Source: JANMDS01 sp031430575
Lineage (GTDB): Bacteria > Pseudomonadota > Gammaproteobacteria > Burkholderiales > Casimicrobiaceae
Length of the DNA stretch: 64,000 bases
NCBI GenBank assembly: GCA_031430575.1
Contig: JANPBT010000037.1
Span: 1-64,000, forward strand
Direction of reading: 5' to 3'
A program made the position numbers and the translations under genes. Positions 25,052 through 32,974 of this stretch are shown one piece after another. The notes below the pieces were generated by a model. That model saw only the letters and a program-made list of their open reading frames with translations, searched no databases and had not been told where the DNA came from. The stretch's first letter is position 1; every line of letters begins with the position of its first letter.

Positions 25052-25297
25052 ATGTCTATGAGCGCACCAGTTCTCAACCCACTCATTACTGTTGATGCGA
25101 ATCGCCGCTTCGGCAAGCCATGCGTGCGCGATACGCGCATTGCGGTGGCGGACGTGCTCGGTTGGCTTGCGGCAGGAATGAGTGGCGCTGAAGTAATTGC
25201 AGACTATCCAACGCTGACACACGAAGATGTATTGGCGTGTTTGAGCTATGCCGCGCAGCGCGAGGCGCACACCACGAGCCTTTCCGCTGCGGCATGA
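25052..25297 (+). CDS. DUF433 antitoxin-like protein
   Basis: 81 residues of the DUF433 family: ITVDANRRFGKPCVRDTRIAV and ADYPTLTHEDVLACLSYAA are the family segments, a small winged-helix-like fold. DUF433 genes usually precede a PIN-like DUF5615 gene and are taken as antitoxins, as seen here with a 4-base overlap. ATG at 25052 or the ATG two codons on (25058) are both possible starts. Confidence 0.85.
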   Translation: MSMSAPVLNPLITVDANRRFGKPCVRDTRIAVADVLGWLAAGMSGAEVIADYPTLTHEDVLACLSYAAQREAHTTSLSAAA

Positions 25298-25623
25298 GGC
25301 TTTTGCTTGACGAGAATATCTCGCATCGTATCGTGGCTTCGTTGGCGCAAACTTTTCCAGGATCACGACACGTCTCTGAAGTAGGGCTGGCGGGAGCGAG
25401 CGACGATGTGATCTACGATTGGGCGGTTACGAACGGTTTTGCGCTGGTAACTAAAGACGATGATTTCGTAGCCCTTGCCGCAGCTCGCCACTTCGCTGCG
25501 CCGCTCGTTCTCGTTCGCCTTGGAAACGTCACCAATCAGGCAGTTCTAAAATCTCTCGTCGAACTAAGTGATCGAATCACCGCTTTGATTAACGGTGAGA
25601 CACGAATTGTGGAAATCATATGA
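25294..25623 (+). CDS. DUF5615 PIN-like toxin
   Basis: 109 residues of the PIN-like family paired with DUF433. MRLLLDENIS supplies the first acidic residues, SDDVIYDWA and VTKDDDF the others, forming the expected metal-binding acidic set of a small RNase. With the preceding gene it forms a type II toxin-antitoxin module. ATG overlaps the antitoxin stop (ATGA), and its own stop overlaps the liuE ATG, so the pair sits tightly coupled inside the liu operon. Confidence 0.85.
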   Translation: MRLLLDENISHRIVASLAQTFPGSRHVSEVGLAGASDDVIYDWAVTNGFALVTKDDDFVALAAARHFAAPLVLVRLGNVTNQAVLKSLVELSDRITALINGETRIVEII

Positions 25624-26525
25624 TCCTGAAAAAAGTAAAAATCGTAGAAGTTGGCCCACGTGATGGCTTGCAAAACGAGGCGCAAGAAGTCACCGCTGCA
25701 ACCAAAATCGAGCTCGTGAATCGCCTGAGCGAAGCGGGCTTTCAAAATGTGGAAGCGGCGTCTTTCGTATCGCCGAAATGGGTGCCGCAAATGGCGACGA
25801 GCGCGGACGTGATGGCGGGCATTACGCGCAAACCGGGTGTGATTTATTCGGCGCTTACGCCAAACATGAAAGGCTTTGAGGCGGCGCTGGCTGCGAGGGC
25901 CGATGAAGTGGTGATCTTCGGCGCAGCATCGGAAGCGTTTTCTCAAAAAAATATTAACTGCTCGATTGCAGAGTCGATTGATCGCTTTGAGATCGTAGCG
26001 AAAGCGGCGAAAGAAAACGGGATGCGGGTGCGTGCCGCAATCTCGTGCGCGATGGGCTGCCCGTATCAAGGCGATGTGCCCCCGAGTGCGGTGGAATATT
26101 GCGTGCAGCGGTTCGCGCAGATGGGTTGTGACGATATTGGCGTGGCCGATACGATTGGAGTTTCTACCCCGGCGCGCACGCAGGCTGCGTTTGAAGCGGC
26201 GCTAAAACACGTACCTGCGGCGCAGATTTCGGGGCATTTTCACGATACCTATGGACAAGCGCTATCGAATATTCTCACCTGCTTGCAATTGGGCATCAGC
26301 ACGTTTGATTCCTCCGTCGCAGGCTTAGGGGGTTGCCCGTATGCGAAGGGCGCAACAGGCAACGTAGCCACGGAAGACGTGCTCTACATGCTGCACGGCA
26401 TGGGGATCGAGACGGGCATTAATTTAGAAAAAGTATGCGAAGCTGGGCGATTTATCTCTGATGCGCTTGGGCGCGCACCGCATTCGCGCGTGAATCGGGC
26501 GCTATTTGCGAAGATGGATGCCTAG
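25620..26525 (+). CDS. liuE: Hydroxymethylglutaryl-CoA lyase
   Basis: Cleaves HMG-CoA to acetoacetate and acetyl-CoA, the last liu step. 301 residues with VEVGPRDGLQNE at the start (metal/substrate site), the FHDTYGQALSN metal His segment, and the family signature GLGGCPYAKGATGNVATED near residue 236 with its catalytic Cys. A repeat word (26213-26225) encodes VPAAQI directly before the metal-binding strand. It is separated from liuD by about 3.5 kb of accessory and ghrA genes; in compact liu operons these genes are close. Confidence 0.95.
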   Translation: MILKKVKIVEVGPRDGLQNEAQEVTAATKIELVNRLSEAGFQNVEAASFVSPKWVPQMATSADVMAGITRKPGVIYSALTPNMKGFEAALAARADEVVIFGAASEAFSQKNINCSIAESIDRFEIVAKAAKENGMRVRAAISCAMGCPYQGDVPPSAVEYCVQRFAQMGCDDIGVADTIGVSTPARTQAAFEAALKHVPAAQISGHFHDTYGQALSNILTCLQLGISTFDSSVAGLGGCPYAKGATGNVATEDVLYMLHGMGIETGINLEKVCEAGRFISDALGRAPHSRVNRALFAKMDA

Positions 26526-26536
26526 CCATGCCTAAA

Positions 26537-26549
26537 CTGCGCCGCAGGG
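26537..26549 (-). repeat. Repeat word, reverse copy, intergenic
   Basis: CTGCGCCGCAGGG (one mismatch at the last base) in the 40-base gap between liuE and the TatD-like gene. Confidence 0.8.
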
Positions 26550-26565
26550 TCTGAGCGAAATAGCC

Positions 26566-27372
26566 GTGGAATGGTTCGATTCTCACTGCCATCTTGATGC
26601 GCCCGAATTCGATGCGGATCGTGATGTAGTCGTCGCCGAGGCGCGCACGCTAGGCGTTACCAATTTCCTCAATCTTCCGGGGCACGTCGATCACTTCGCC
26701 GCGGCGATAGCTTCCCGAAAACGATACGGTTGCGCCATTGGCTTGGGCATTCATCCGATGTGGGTGCGCGGCCCCGGCGGGCATTCGTTGCGCGAACATA
26801 TAGAGGTGCTGCGTGAAGCGGTGAAGTTACACAAGCCCGAAATCGTCGGCGAAATTGGGCTTGATTTTTTCATTGATGATTTCTGCGCCAATGAGCAGGA
26901 GTGGTTTTACGCCGAGCAATTAAAAATCGCGCGTGATTTTGATTTGCCCGTGGCGCTGCACGTTCGCAAATCGCAAGATACGTTATTGAAATATCTCCGG
27001 CGCATTCCTGTGCGCGGCGGTTTTGCGCACGCGTTCAATGGCTCGCCACAGCAGGCGCAAGCGTTCATTAATTTGGGCTTTAAGCTAGGCTTTGGCGGCA
27101 CGGCCACATACCCGCAAGCAAATCGCATTCGCGCACTGCTGAGATCGATTCCTGAATCTGCCATCGTGGTTGAAACGGACGCACCAGATATTCCGCCGAG
27201 TTTTTTGAGCACCATGGGTAGCCGCGCGCGCAATAGTATTGAATATTTGCCACGAATCGGTGAGATGCTCGCTGAAGTGCGCGGTGTACCTGCGGCGCAG
27301 TTTGCGGCGCTAACGAGTGCAAACGCGCGTGCAATCTTAAAGGGGGCGAGTCCAAATGCTGCACCACGTTGA
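26566..27372 (+). CDS. TatD-family metal-dependent hydrolase
   Basis: 268-residue TIM-barrel hydrolase. SHCHLD near the start gives the first metal histidines; GEIGLDFF holds the bridging Glu; LHVRKS and AHAFNGS give two more His; and ETDAPDI is the C-terminal Asp. TatD proteins are 3'-5' DNA exonucleases or D-aminoacyl-type hydrolases. The start is a GTG at 26566, since no in-frame ATG precedes SHCHLD. Repeat word at 27298-27310 encodes VPAAQ. Overlaps the next gene by 17 bases. Confidence 0.9.
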   Translation: MEWFDSHCHLDAPEFDADRDVVVAEARTLGVTNFLNLPGHVDHFAAAIASRKRYGCAIGLGIHPMWVRGPGGHSLREHIEVLREAVKLHKPEIVGEIGLDFFIDDFCANEQEWFYAEQLKIARDFDLPVALHVRKSQDTLLKYLRRIPVRGGFAHAFNGSPQQAQAFINLGFKLGFGGTATYPQANRIRALLRSIPESAIVVETDAPDIPPSFLSTMGSRARNSIEYLPRIGEMLAEVRGVPAAQFAALTSANARAILKGASPNAAPR

Positions 27373-27748
27373 AATCTACGTTTTAGATTTGGCACGAACC
27401 CATGTTTTTTGGGCTTGGCTCGCACCCCATTTGGGCTACAAAGCCGGCGGAAACTGGGCGGAAGGGTTCACGATAGAAGGCCAGGGTGCGTACCTTACGT
27501 TTGTGCAAGTTGAGCCCCGCCATATGGAGCATCGCTACCATCGCAGCGGCATAGGGGTGAACCACCTAGCCTTCACGCTGCCTACGCGCGCGGCGGTCGA
27601 TGCCCTGCGTGGCGAGATACTTGCGCGCGGTGTTGCGTTGCTCTACGATCAACGATACCCGTTCGCGAACGGTGGTTCACGCTATTTCGCGCTCTATTTT
27701 GAAGACCCAGATCGTATGAAAATTGAAGTCGTTGCGCACGATTCTTAG
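27356..27748 (+). CDS. VOC-family (glyoxalase-like) protein
   Basis: 130 residues of the vicinal-oxygen-chelate fold: LHHVEIYVLDLARTHVFWAW begins the first beta-alpha-beta module, GVNHLAFTLPTRAAVDALR the second, and YFEDPDRMKIEVVA ends it with the usual metal Glu. Substrate unknown; the fold serves glyoxalases, dioxygenases and resistance proteins. AAGGGGG about 9 bases upstream fits its ATG inside the end of the TatD gene. Confidence 0.85.
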   Translation: MLHHVEIYVLDLARTHVFWAWLAPHLGYKAGGNWAEGFTIEGQGAYLTFVQVEPRHMEHRYHRSGIGVNHLAFTLPTRAAVDALRGEILARGVALLYDQRYPFANGGSRYFALYFEDPDRMKIEVVAHDS

Positions 27749-27830
27749 TGCTGGATTTGTGTGGGTTTTTTCATCAGATAACTGAAACTGGGAATCTCAG
27801 AACTAGCAGCGCTAGAGGTATCCTCTGCAC

Positions 27831-28673
27831 ATGTTGACCAAATTAGAGCTTGAAAAGTACGCTCGCGACGGGCTCGTTGCGCCTGCGCTCACGCTCACGC
27901 CCGATACACAGGCGCATATGCGCGCCGCGCTAGAGCGTTTGCTGGCGTTTCGCGATGACGTTGCGCCAGAGAGCTTGATTTGCCCGCATATCGCAACCGC
28001 GCGTGATGGTGGCGCGGCGATTGCGCAAGAGTGGTTTGCGTTTGCTACGCAACCATTGATTCTAAATTGCGTGCAGCAAATCATCGGGCCGAACATCATC
28101 TTGTGGGGCTCACAAGTGTTTTGCAAACCCGCGCATACGGGGCGTAAAGTGCCTTGGCATCAAGACGGTAAATATTGGCCGATTCGCCCCTTGGCAACCG
28201 TGAGCGTGTGGATTGCAATCGATGATGCCACGCCTGAGAATGGCTGCATGCGCTATATCCCTCGCTCACACGCCACGCAGCACGTGTATGCGCACGAGAC
28301 TAATCTCGACGCAAATTTAGTCTTGCCCGAGCAGTTACGTGCACGCGAATTCAACGAAGCTAACGCGCAGGATGACGTGCTTGCGGCGGGGCAATTTTCG
28401 TTGCACGATGTGTATCTGATCCACGGCTCTGAGCCTAATCGCTCCGCGCATCGTCGCGCTGGCTTTGTCGCGCGCTTCATGCCGGCTTCGAGCGTGTTTG
28501 ACCGATCGGCTGCGGATAATGTGATGAAAAGTACGCAGGGCACGGTGCGAGTCGATTATGCGAATCGACCGATTTGGTTGGTGCGCGGCGAAGATGTTTC
28601 GCAACGCAACGATTTATTAGTCGGACACGACGGCGCTTATGCTGGCGGCGAGCGCATGGGTGACGACGTTTAA
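27831..28673 (+). CDS. Phytanoyl-CoA dioxygenase (PhyH) family protein
   Basis: 280-residue Fe(II)/2-oxoglutarate-dependent oxygenase. The facial triad is visible as HQDGKYW (HxD) and the distal His in LIHGSEPNRS; the 2-oxoglutarate-binding Arg is in RRAGFVARFMP. FENG-like TPENGCMRYIPRSHA is the usual PhyH segment. Members hydroxylate small lipids or amino-acid derivatives; the substrate is unknown. An 82-base gap precedes it, with no terminator evident. Confidence 0.88.
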   Translation: MLTKLELEKYARDGLVAPALTLTPDTQAHMRAALERLLAFRDDVAPESLICPHIATARDGGAAIAQEWFAFATQPLILNCVQQIIGPNIILWGSQVFCKPAHTGRKVPWHQDGKYWPIRPLATVSVWIAIDDATPENGCMRYIPRSHATQHVYAHETNLDANLVLPEQLRAREFNEANAQDDVLAAGQFSLHDVYLIHGSEPNRSAHRRAGFVARFMPASSVFDRSAADNVMKSTQGTVRVDYANRPIWLVRGEDVSQRNDLLVGHDGAYAGGERMGDDV

Positions 28674-28682
28674 ACTACGCAG

Positions 28683-28877
28683 ATGAATTCGTACGCCCCA
28701 CGCCCTATTGCATCGCCGTGTATCAAAATTTGTGAAATGGATACGCAATCAAAACTCTGCACGGGCTGCTTTCGCACCATCGATGAGATTGCTTACTGGT
28801 CGACGATGGGCACTCTGGCGCGCGATAAAGTGATGCGCGAAATCGAAGCCCGGCGCAACGCGGCTACGCCCAGCTAA
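28683..28877 (+). CDS. DUF1289 small Cys-rich protein
   Basis: 64 residues with SPCIKICEMDTQSKLCTGCFRTIDEI, the DUF1289 four-Cys pattern thought to bind zinc or iron-sulfur. It is normally a small protein of unknown role in proteobacteria. Starts 9 bases after the PhyH gene, last gene of the plus-strand run. Confidence 0.85.
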   Translation: MNSYAPRPIASPCIKICEMDTQSKLCTGCFRTIDEIAYWSTMGTLARDKVMREIEARRNAATPS

Positions 28878-28882
28878 CCAAT

Positions 28883-28895
28883 ACCTGCGGCGCAG
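28883..28895 (+). repeat. Repeat word, forward copy, between convergent genes
   Basis: AAT-ACCTGCGGCGCAG-TTTTT in the 27-base gap between DUF1289 (plus) and a minus-strand dehydrogenase. A single copy, so no self-hairpin beyond its own 5-bp arms. Confidence 0.9.
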
Positions 28896-28904
28896 TTTTT
28901 GCCC

Positions 28905-29852
28905 TTATTGCATCTCAGGAATCAACGCTAGAAGTGGTTTTCCGGCGTAATGCGCTGCTAAATTGTCAAGCGTGAGATTGCCCATTGCCAAGCGCGTCTC
29001 GTGCGTGGCGCTGGCGACGTGCGGTAAGAGCACAACGTTTGGACGATTAAAAAGCGCAGTGGGCACGTTGGGCTCATCTTCATAAACATCCAAACCCGCG
29101 CCCCCAATTGAGCCCGCATCAAGCGCAGAAATAAGCGCGGCGGTATCGACCACGGAGCCACGCGCAACGTTAATCAAAATTCCTTTTTTGCCGAGTGCGG
29201 CGAGCACTTCTGCATTGACCATATGCTTGGTGGTCGCGCCACCAGGAGTGATGGCGATTAGGAAATCAACATTGCGCGCCATCTCAACGAGCGAAGCGAA
29301 GTAGCGATGCGAGACATCCGTGCGCGCATTGCGGCTGTGGTAGCTCACATCCATATCAAATCCAGCGCAACGCTTTGCAATCGTTTGCCCGATGCGCCCA
29401 AGCCCAATGATGCCGACGCGCTTATGGTGAACAGAATTGCAGAGTGGATAGCCGCCTTTTGGCCATTTTCCAGCTTCGACGTGCAGATGATTTGCCACGA
29501 GCTGTCGTGCGCTCATGAGCATTAATGCCATCGCCAAATCCGCCACTTCATCAGAGAGCACTCCCGGGGTATGCCCAACTTTGATAGCACGCGATTTGCA
29601 GTAATCTACCGGCACACCATCGTAGCCGACACCAAAAACGCTAATCATTTTGAGATTGGGCAATTGATCGAGCATGGCCGTGGAAAGTACCGTGCCGCCG
29701 CCGCAAACGACACCGGTAATCTTGCTGCCCTCGCTACTGAGTAGCGCAGTTTTATCGGTGGCATTCACGTAATCATGGGTGGTGTAGCCTGCAAGTAACG
29801 GATCGCGCAGAAAGGGAGGCAGCGGGGCAGTGATGAGGACGTTATGGCTCAT
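28905..29852 (-). CDS. D-2-hydroxyacid dehydrogenase (hydroxypyruvate-reductase-like)
   Basis: 315 residues. VGIIGLGRIGQTIAKRC is the Rossmann loop, NVARGSVVD, YEDEPNVP and LLPHVASAT supply the catalytic Arg, Glu and His. VCGGGTVLSTAMLDQLPNLK and the overall length place it with glyoxylate/hydroxypyruvate reductases. The ATG overlaps the hemD stop (ATGA on the minus strand), so it is the last gene of a hemC-hemD unit, where many proteobacteria have a hemX-like gene instead. A role in haem synthesis is not implied. Confidence 0.88.
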   Translation of the reverse strand: MSHNVLITAPLPPFLRDPLLAGYTTHDYVNATDKTALLSSEGSKITGVVCGGGTVLSTAMLDQLPNLKMISVFGVGYDGVPVDYCKSRAIKVGHTPGVLSDEVADLAMALMLMSARQLVANHLHVEAGKWPKGGYPLCNSVHHKRVGIIGLGRIGQTIAKRCAGFDMDVSYHSRNARTDVSHRYFASLVEMARNVDFLIAITPGGATTKHMVNAEVLAALGKKGILINVARGSVVDTAALISALDAGSIGGAGLDVYEDEPNVPTALFNRPNVVLLPHVASATHETRLAMGNLTLDNLAAHYAGKPLLALIPEMQ

Positions 29853-30658
29853 GATGTTTTCTCAAAAGATTGGATTAATGCCGCAATCAGCGCATCGTCG
29901 CCCGGCGGCGAAGTGATTACGGTCGATACGCCGACTTGCAATGCAGCAGTGGCCACATTAGGATGCGGAACAAACGCTGGCGTTGCAAAAAAGGCGCGCT
30001 TGGCCGCAGCAGGCAAGCAGGCGTAGAAGTTGCGGATGCCTTCGGCGCTGGTGAGCACGCTCGCGTGAATGCGCCCGGCGTTCCACGCTTCGAGCAAACC
30101 ATCGGCAGCTGTCTCAGGGGGGCGACGCGTGTAGCAGTCTATGGTCTCAACCTCAGCGCCACGTGCAACGAGTGCATCGGCAAGTTCGCGCTTGCCTTTT
30201 TTTCCAGAAACTAAGCCAGTAAAGACCATGATCCGCTGTCCGTGCAGTGATTGCAGCTCGGGCAGTGCGAGCAGACCTTGGGTATCGTAAGAAGTGGTCG
30301 GCATGCAGACCAAATCTGCGCCGCAGGATCGCAAGGCTTCCGCAGTGCCAGGCCCCGGGCCATAAGCGGTTACGTGTTTTGGAAATTGCTGCAAACCCAT
30401 CAAGCCTTCGCGCGCTGCATTCGCGCTTACGAAAAACGCTTTTGAACACTTCGCGAGCCGATTCTGCGCCGCAGGTAGATCAATCGCCGCATTCGCTTCG
30501 ATGATGATGGCGGGGAAGATGAAGGGAATCGCGCCAAGCGCAGAAAGCTTTTGTGCTAGGGGCACGGCTTGCCACATCGGTCGCGTAATCAAAATACCTT
30601 TGCCAGAGAGCGCGGTCGCTGCAGGCGCGGGTGATGTGCCTAGATGATAATCAGTCAT
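29849..30658 (-). CDS. hemD: Uroporphyrinogen-III synthase
   Basis: Cyclises hydroxymethylbilane with ring inversion to uroporphyrinogen III. 269 residues; sequence is divergent as usual for the family, but LITRPMWQAVPLAQKLSALGA at the N-terminus, FVSANAAREGL, YGPGPGTAEAL and the C-terminal LTSAEGIRNFY match the conserved points. Two reverse-strand repeat words: 30464-30476 read as LPAAQN and 30316-30328 (one mismatch) as SCGAD. Overlaps hemC by 4 bases. Confidence 0.92.
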   Translation of the reverse strand: MTDYHLGTSPAPAATALSGKGILITRPMWQAVPLAQKLSALGAIPFIFPAIIIEANAAIDLPAAQNRLAKCSKAFFVSANAAREGLMGLQQFPKHVTAYGPGPGTAEALRSCGADLVCMPTTSYDTQGLLALPELQSLHGQRIMVFTGLVSGKKGKRELADALVARGAEVETIDCYTRRPPETAADGLLEAWNAGRIHASVLTSAEGIRNFYACLPAAAKRAFFATPAFVPHPNVATAALQVGVSTVITSPPGDDALIAALIQSFEKTS

Positions 30659-31539
30659 ATAAATTTACGCTGCAATTCTTGCGCTACGCGCAGGCCCAAA
30701 CCTTCTGGGTCATCGACCATGCCGCGGGATTCGGTTTCAACGAATTTTGCGCCATCGTTTGAGGCTAACCACGCACGCAGATGAATTTCGAAACCATCGA
30801 CCGTCGCGTAGGCGGCCAGCGGCACATCGCAGCTTCCGCCCAGCGCGCGGCTGACAGCCCGCTCGGCAGTGCAGCAAACGGCGGTTGGCGCATGATCGAG
30901 CTCACTGAGGATTTCTGAGACTTCCTCAGCAACGGTCAAGCACTCCAGCCCGAGCGCGGCCTGGCCCGGTGCTGGCAGGCTGTCTTCGATTTCTAAAAAT
31001 GACGTGACCTTCGAGAGCAAATTGAGCCTTTTCAAACCGGCAACGGCGAGGATGAGCGCATCGCATTCGCCGGCCTCCATTTTCTTGAGCCGCGTACCGA
31101 CATTGCCGCGCACCGGCACGAAATCAAGTGTGGGATACCTGCGGCGCAGATTGACCATGCGCCGCAGCGAAGAAGTGCCGATTTTTGCGCCTGCAGGCAG
31201 CATTTCAAGCGAGCCGAAGCGGGCGGAAATAAACGCATCGCGCGGGTCTTCGCGCTCTAGCATGGCAGCCAGCGTAAAACCGCGCGGCATGACCATCGGG
31301 ACGTCTTTTAACGAGTGCACCGCGAAATCTGCGCGCCCTTCTTGCATCGCGACTTCCAGCTCTTTAATGAACAAGCCTTTGCCGCCGATTTTATTGAGCG
31401 GTTGATCCAAAATCTGATCGCCGCGCGTGGTCATCGGCACTAATTCGCAGCTGGCGTATGATGAAAGCAGATGGGCGACAAGCCGTGCTTGCGCCAGCGC
31501 CAGCGGGCTTTCGCGGGTTGCGATTTTGAGAGGATTCAA
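30655..31539 (-). CDS. hemC: Porphobilinogen deaminase (hydroxymethylbilane synthase)
   Basis: Polymerises four porphobilinogen units on a dipyrromethane cofactor. LKIATRESPLALAQA at the N-terminus, TRGDQILDQPLNKIGGKGLFIKELE, VHSLKDVPM and ALGGSCDVPLAAYA with the cofactor-binding Cys are present. The family begins close to KIATRESPLA, and the only nearby start is TTG at 31539, giving 294 residues. A longer frame reaches an ATG at 31683 but would run antisense through the neighbouring gene's signal peptide and has no family match. One repeat word (31137-31149) is read antisense as LRRRYPTLD. The 5' end is 4 bases from a divergent gene. Confidence 0.93.
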   Translation of the reverse strand: MNPLKIATRESPLALAQARLVAHLLSSYASCELVPMTTRGDQILDQPLNKIGGKGLFIKELEVAMQEGRADFAVHSLKDVPMVMPRGFTLAAMLEREDPRDAFISARFGSLEMLPAGAKIGTSSLRRMVNLRRRYPTLDFVPVRGNVGTRLKKMEAGECDALILAVAGLKRLNLLSKVTSFLEIEDSLPAPGQAALGLECLTVAEEVSEILSELDHAPTAVCCTAERAVSRALGGSCDVPLAAYATVDGFEIHLRAWLASNDGAKFVETESRGMVDDPEGLGLRVAQELQRKFI

Positions 31540-31543
31540 AGCG

Positions 31544-32059
31544 ATGAAAAGGTGGAGTTTGAGAGCGTTTTCGAGTGTAACACTGGCGTTTTTGGCCTTA
31601 ATCTGCGCCGCAGGTATTTCGGCAGCGCGCGCGGCGGAGGAGCTCGCACTCACCCGCGCGGTGGATTTGCAGGCCGATGTCAAAGAAGCCCAGGCAAAAA
31701 AAATTCCGCTCGTGCTCTTTTCAAATCTGACCGGCTGCCATTATTGTCGCGGTGCGCTGCGCGAAGTATTGCTGCCGATGCAGCGTGACGCTGGATGGGC
31801 GCGCACGGCGATCTACCGGCAAATTGATGTAGACAAAATATCCGCACTGATCGATTTCGAAGGTAATAAAACCACGCACGAAAAATTTGCGATTAAATAT
31901 AAGCTCACGTTTACGCCTACCGTACTTGTTGTTGATGCCAAAGGCGCAGCCCTCGCCGACCCCATCGTGGGTATCGCAGGTTGGGATTTTTATGGCACTT
32001 ATGTCGAAGAAGCGATAAAAAAAGGTTTTGAAGCGCAGCAAAAACTGGGGATGAAATAA
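31544..32059 (+). CDS. Secreted thioredoxin-fold protein
   Basis: 171 residues with a signal peptide (SVTLAFLALICAAGISAARA) and a thioredoxin-like domain. LTGCHYCRGALREVLLP holds a CHYC redox pair, and FTPTVLVVDAKG carries the cis-Pro. It resembles SoxW/DsbE-like periplasmic thiol reductases. ATG at 31544 fits the signal peptide; the open frame upstream overlaps hemC. One reverse repeat word (31603-31615) is read as ICAAGI inside the signal peptide, so the word has been accommodated in the hydrophobic core. Confidence 0.85.
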   Translation: MKRWSLRAFSSVTLAFLALICAAGISAARAAEELALTRAVDLQADVKEAQAKKIPLVLFSNLTGCHYCRGALREVLLPMQRDAGWARTAIYRQIDVDKISALIDFEGNKTTHEKFAIKYKLTFTPTVLVVDAKGAALADPIVGIAGWDFYGTYVEEAIKKGFEAQQKLGMK

Positions 32060-32120
32060 GGCGCAACTGCCGCGCTCGCGAATGTTTGTTTGATACAAAA
32101 GCGATTGAAAATGCCCAAAT

Positions 32121-32133
32121 CTGCGCCGCAGGT
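32121..32133 (-). repeat. Repeat word, reverse copy, between convergent genes
   Basis: AAAT-CTGCGCCGCAGGT-AT, exact, in the 87-base gap between the thioredoxin-fold gene and the DUF1223 gene. Confidence 0.9.
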
Positions 32134-32146
32134 ATATCTCAACGCG

Positions 32147-32899
32147 TTAACGACAATCCGCTAACGGCAATGCAATCGCTTGCAAAAGCCCACCTTGTTT
32201 ATCTTCGGCAATCATCGCAAGGCCTAAGTGCGCGGCTTGCGCATCCTTTGGAATTGCAAGCTTTTGCGTGCCAAGCGTCACCGGACCAACCCACTGCCGG
32301 ACGACATAATCATGGCGTAGTTTCACGCCCCGATTTTCGCCCGCTTTGACCTCGGTGTAGATATTGCTTTCAAAGAGCGCGAAATAGAATTTTGCACCTT
32401 CCAACGCGATTGCCCCACCGAGGATGGATGCCGCGGGCGCAATACTGACGACACCATTCTCGATGCCTGCTTTCACCTCAAGTCTGATCTGCGCAGGCGA
32501 CGCCATCGCGAGTTGCTTTGCACCCATAGCCCGCCAGTTAACGTCGCCACCGTCGACCATGATTTGCGGTGTGTAGACCGAGCGCGAACCTTGCGCAGCG
32601 ACGCGTAGGCGTTGTCGCTCGCCAAACGCGGGCGAGGCGAAGCGATCTTTCCAACCGATGTAGTCCCAATAGTCCACGTGAAATGCGAGCGGAACGAGCT
32701 GCGTGTCGGGTTTGAGCGCTGAGAGCCATTTATCAGCGGGCGGGCAACTATCGCAGCCTTCGGAAGTGTAGAGCTCGATTAATCGCGCGCGCTGCGCGCC
32801 GCTGCTTGCAGTGCACTGTGCCGCGAGAATAACGTGCGAATGCAGGATTAATGAAGCAAATACCGTGACTTTCAATGCTACTAGCGCGCGCGAATGCAT
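32147..32899 (-). CDS. DUF1223 secreted thioredoxin-fold protein
   Basis: 250 residues: signal peptide (about 26 residues), then LIELYTSEGCDSCPPADKWLS with the CDSC pair at the thioredoxin active-site position, and VPLAFHVDYWDYIGWKDRFASPAF, the most conserved DUF1223 segment. Members are periplasmic proteins of unknown function, possibly redox-active. No repeat word inside. The gene lies between the convergent thioredoxin-fold gene and an acyl-CoA dehydrogenase gene 75 bases upstream. Confidence 0.9.
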   Translation of the reverse strand: MHSRALVALKVTVFASLILHSHVILAAQCTASSGAQRARLIELYTSEGCDSCPPADKWLSALKPDTQLVPLAFHVDYWDYIGWKDRFASPAFGERQRLRVAAQGSRSVYTPQIMVDGGDVNWRAMGAKQLAMASPAQIRLEVKAGIENGVVSIAPAASILGGAIALEGAKFYFALFESNIYTEVKAGENRGVKLRHDYVVRQWVGPVTLGTQKLAIPKDAQAAHLGLAMIAEDKQGGLLQAIALPLADCR

Positions 32900-32941
32900 G
32901 ACAATTCCCAGATGCGAGTCTAAGCACTCAAATTCGCCAAA

Positions 32942-32954
32942 CTGCGCCGCAGGT
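32942..32954 (-). repeat. Repeat word, reverse copy, intergenic
   Basis: Exact CTGCGCCGCAGGT in the 75-base gap between DUF1223 and an acyl-CoA dehydrogenase on the same strand. Confidence 0.9.
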
Positions 32955-32974
32955 TACAGCTTCGTTAAGTAATA

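Noticed and set aside
31540..31683. Longer hemC N-terminus from ATG 31683
   Set aside because: The 48 extra residues have no counterpart in the family and run antisense through the secreted-protein signal peptide.
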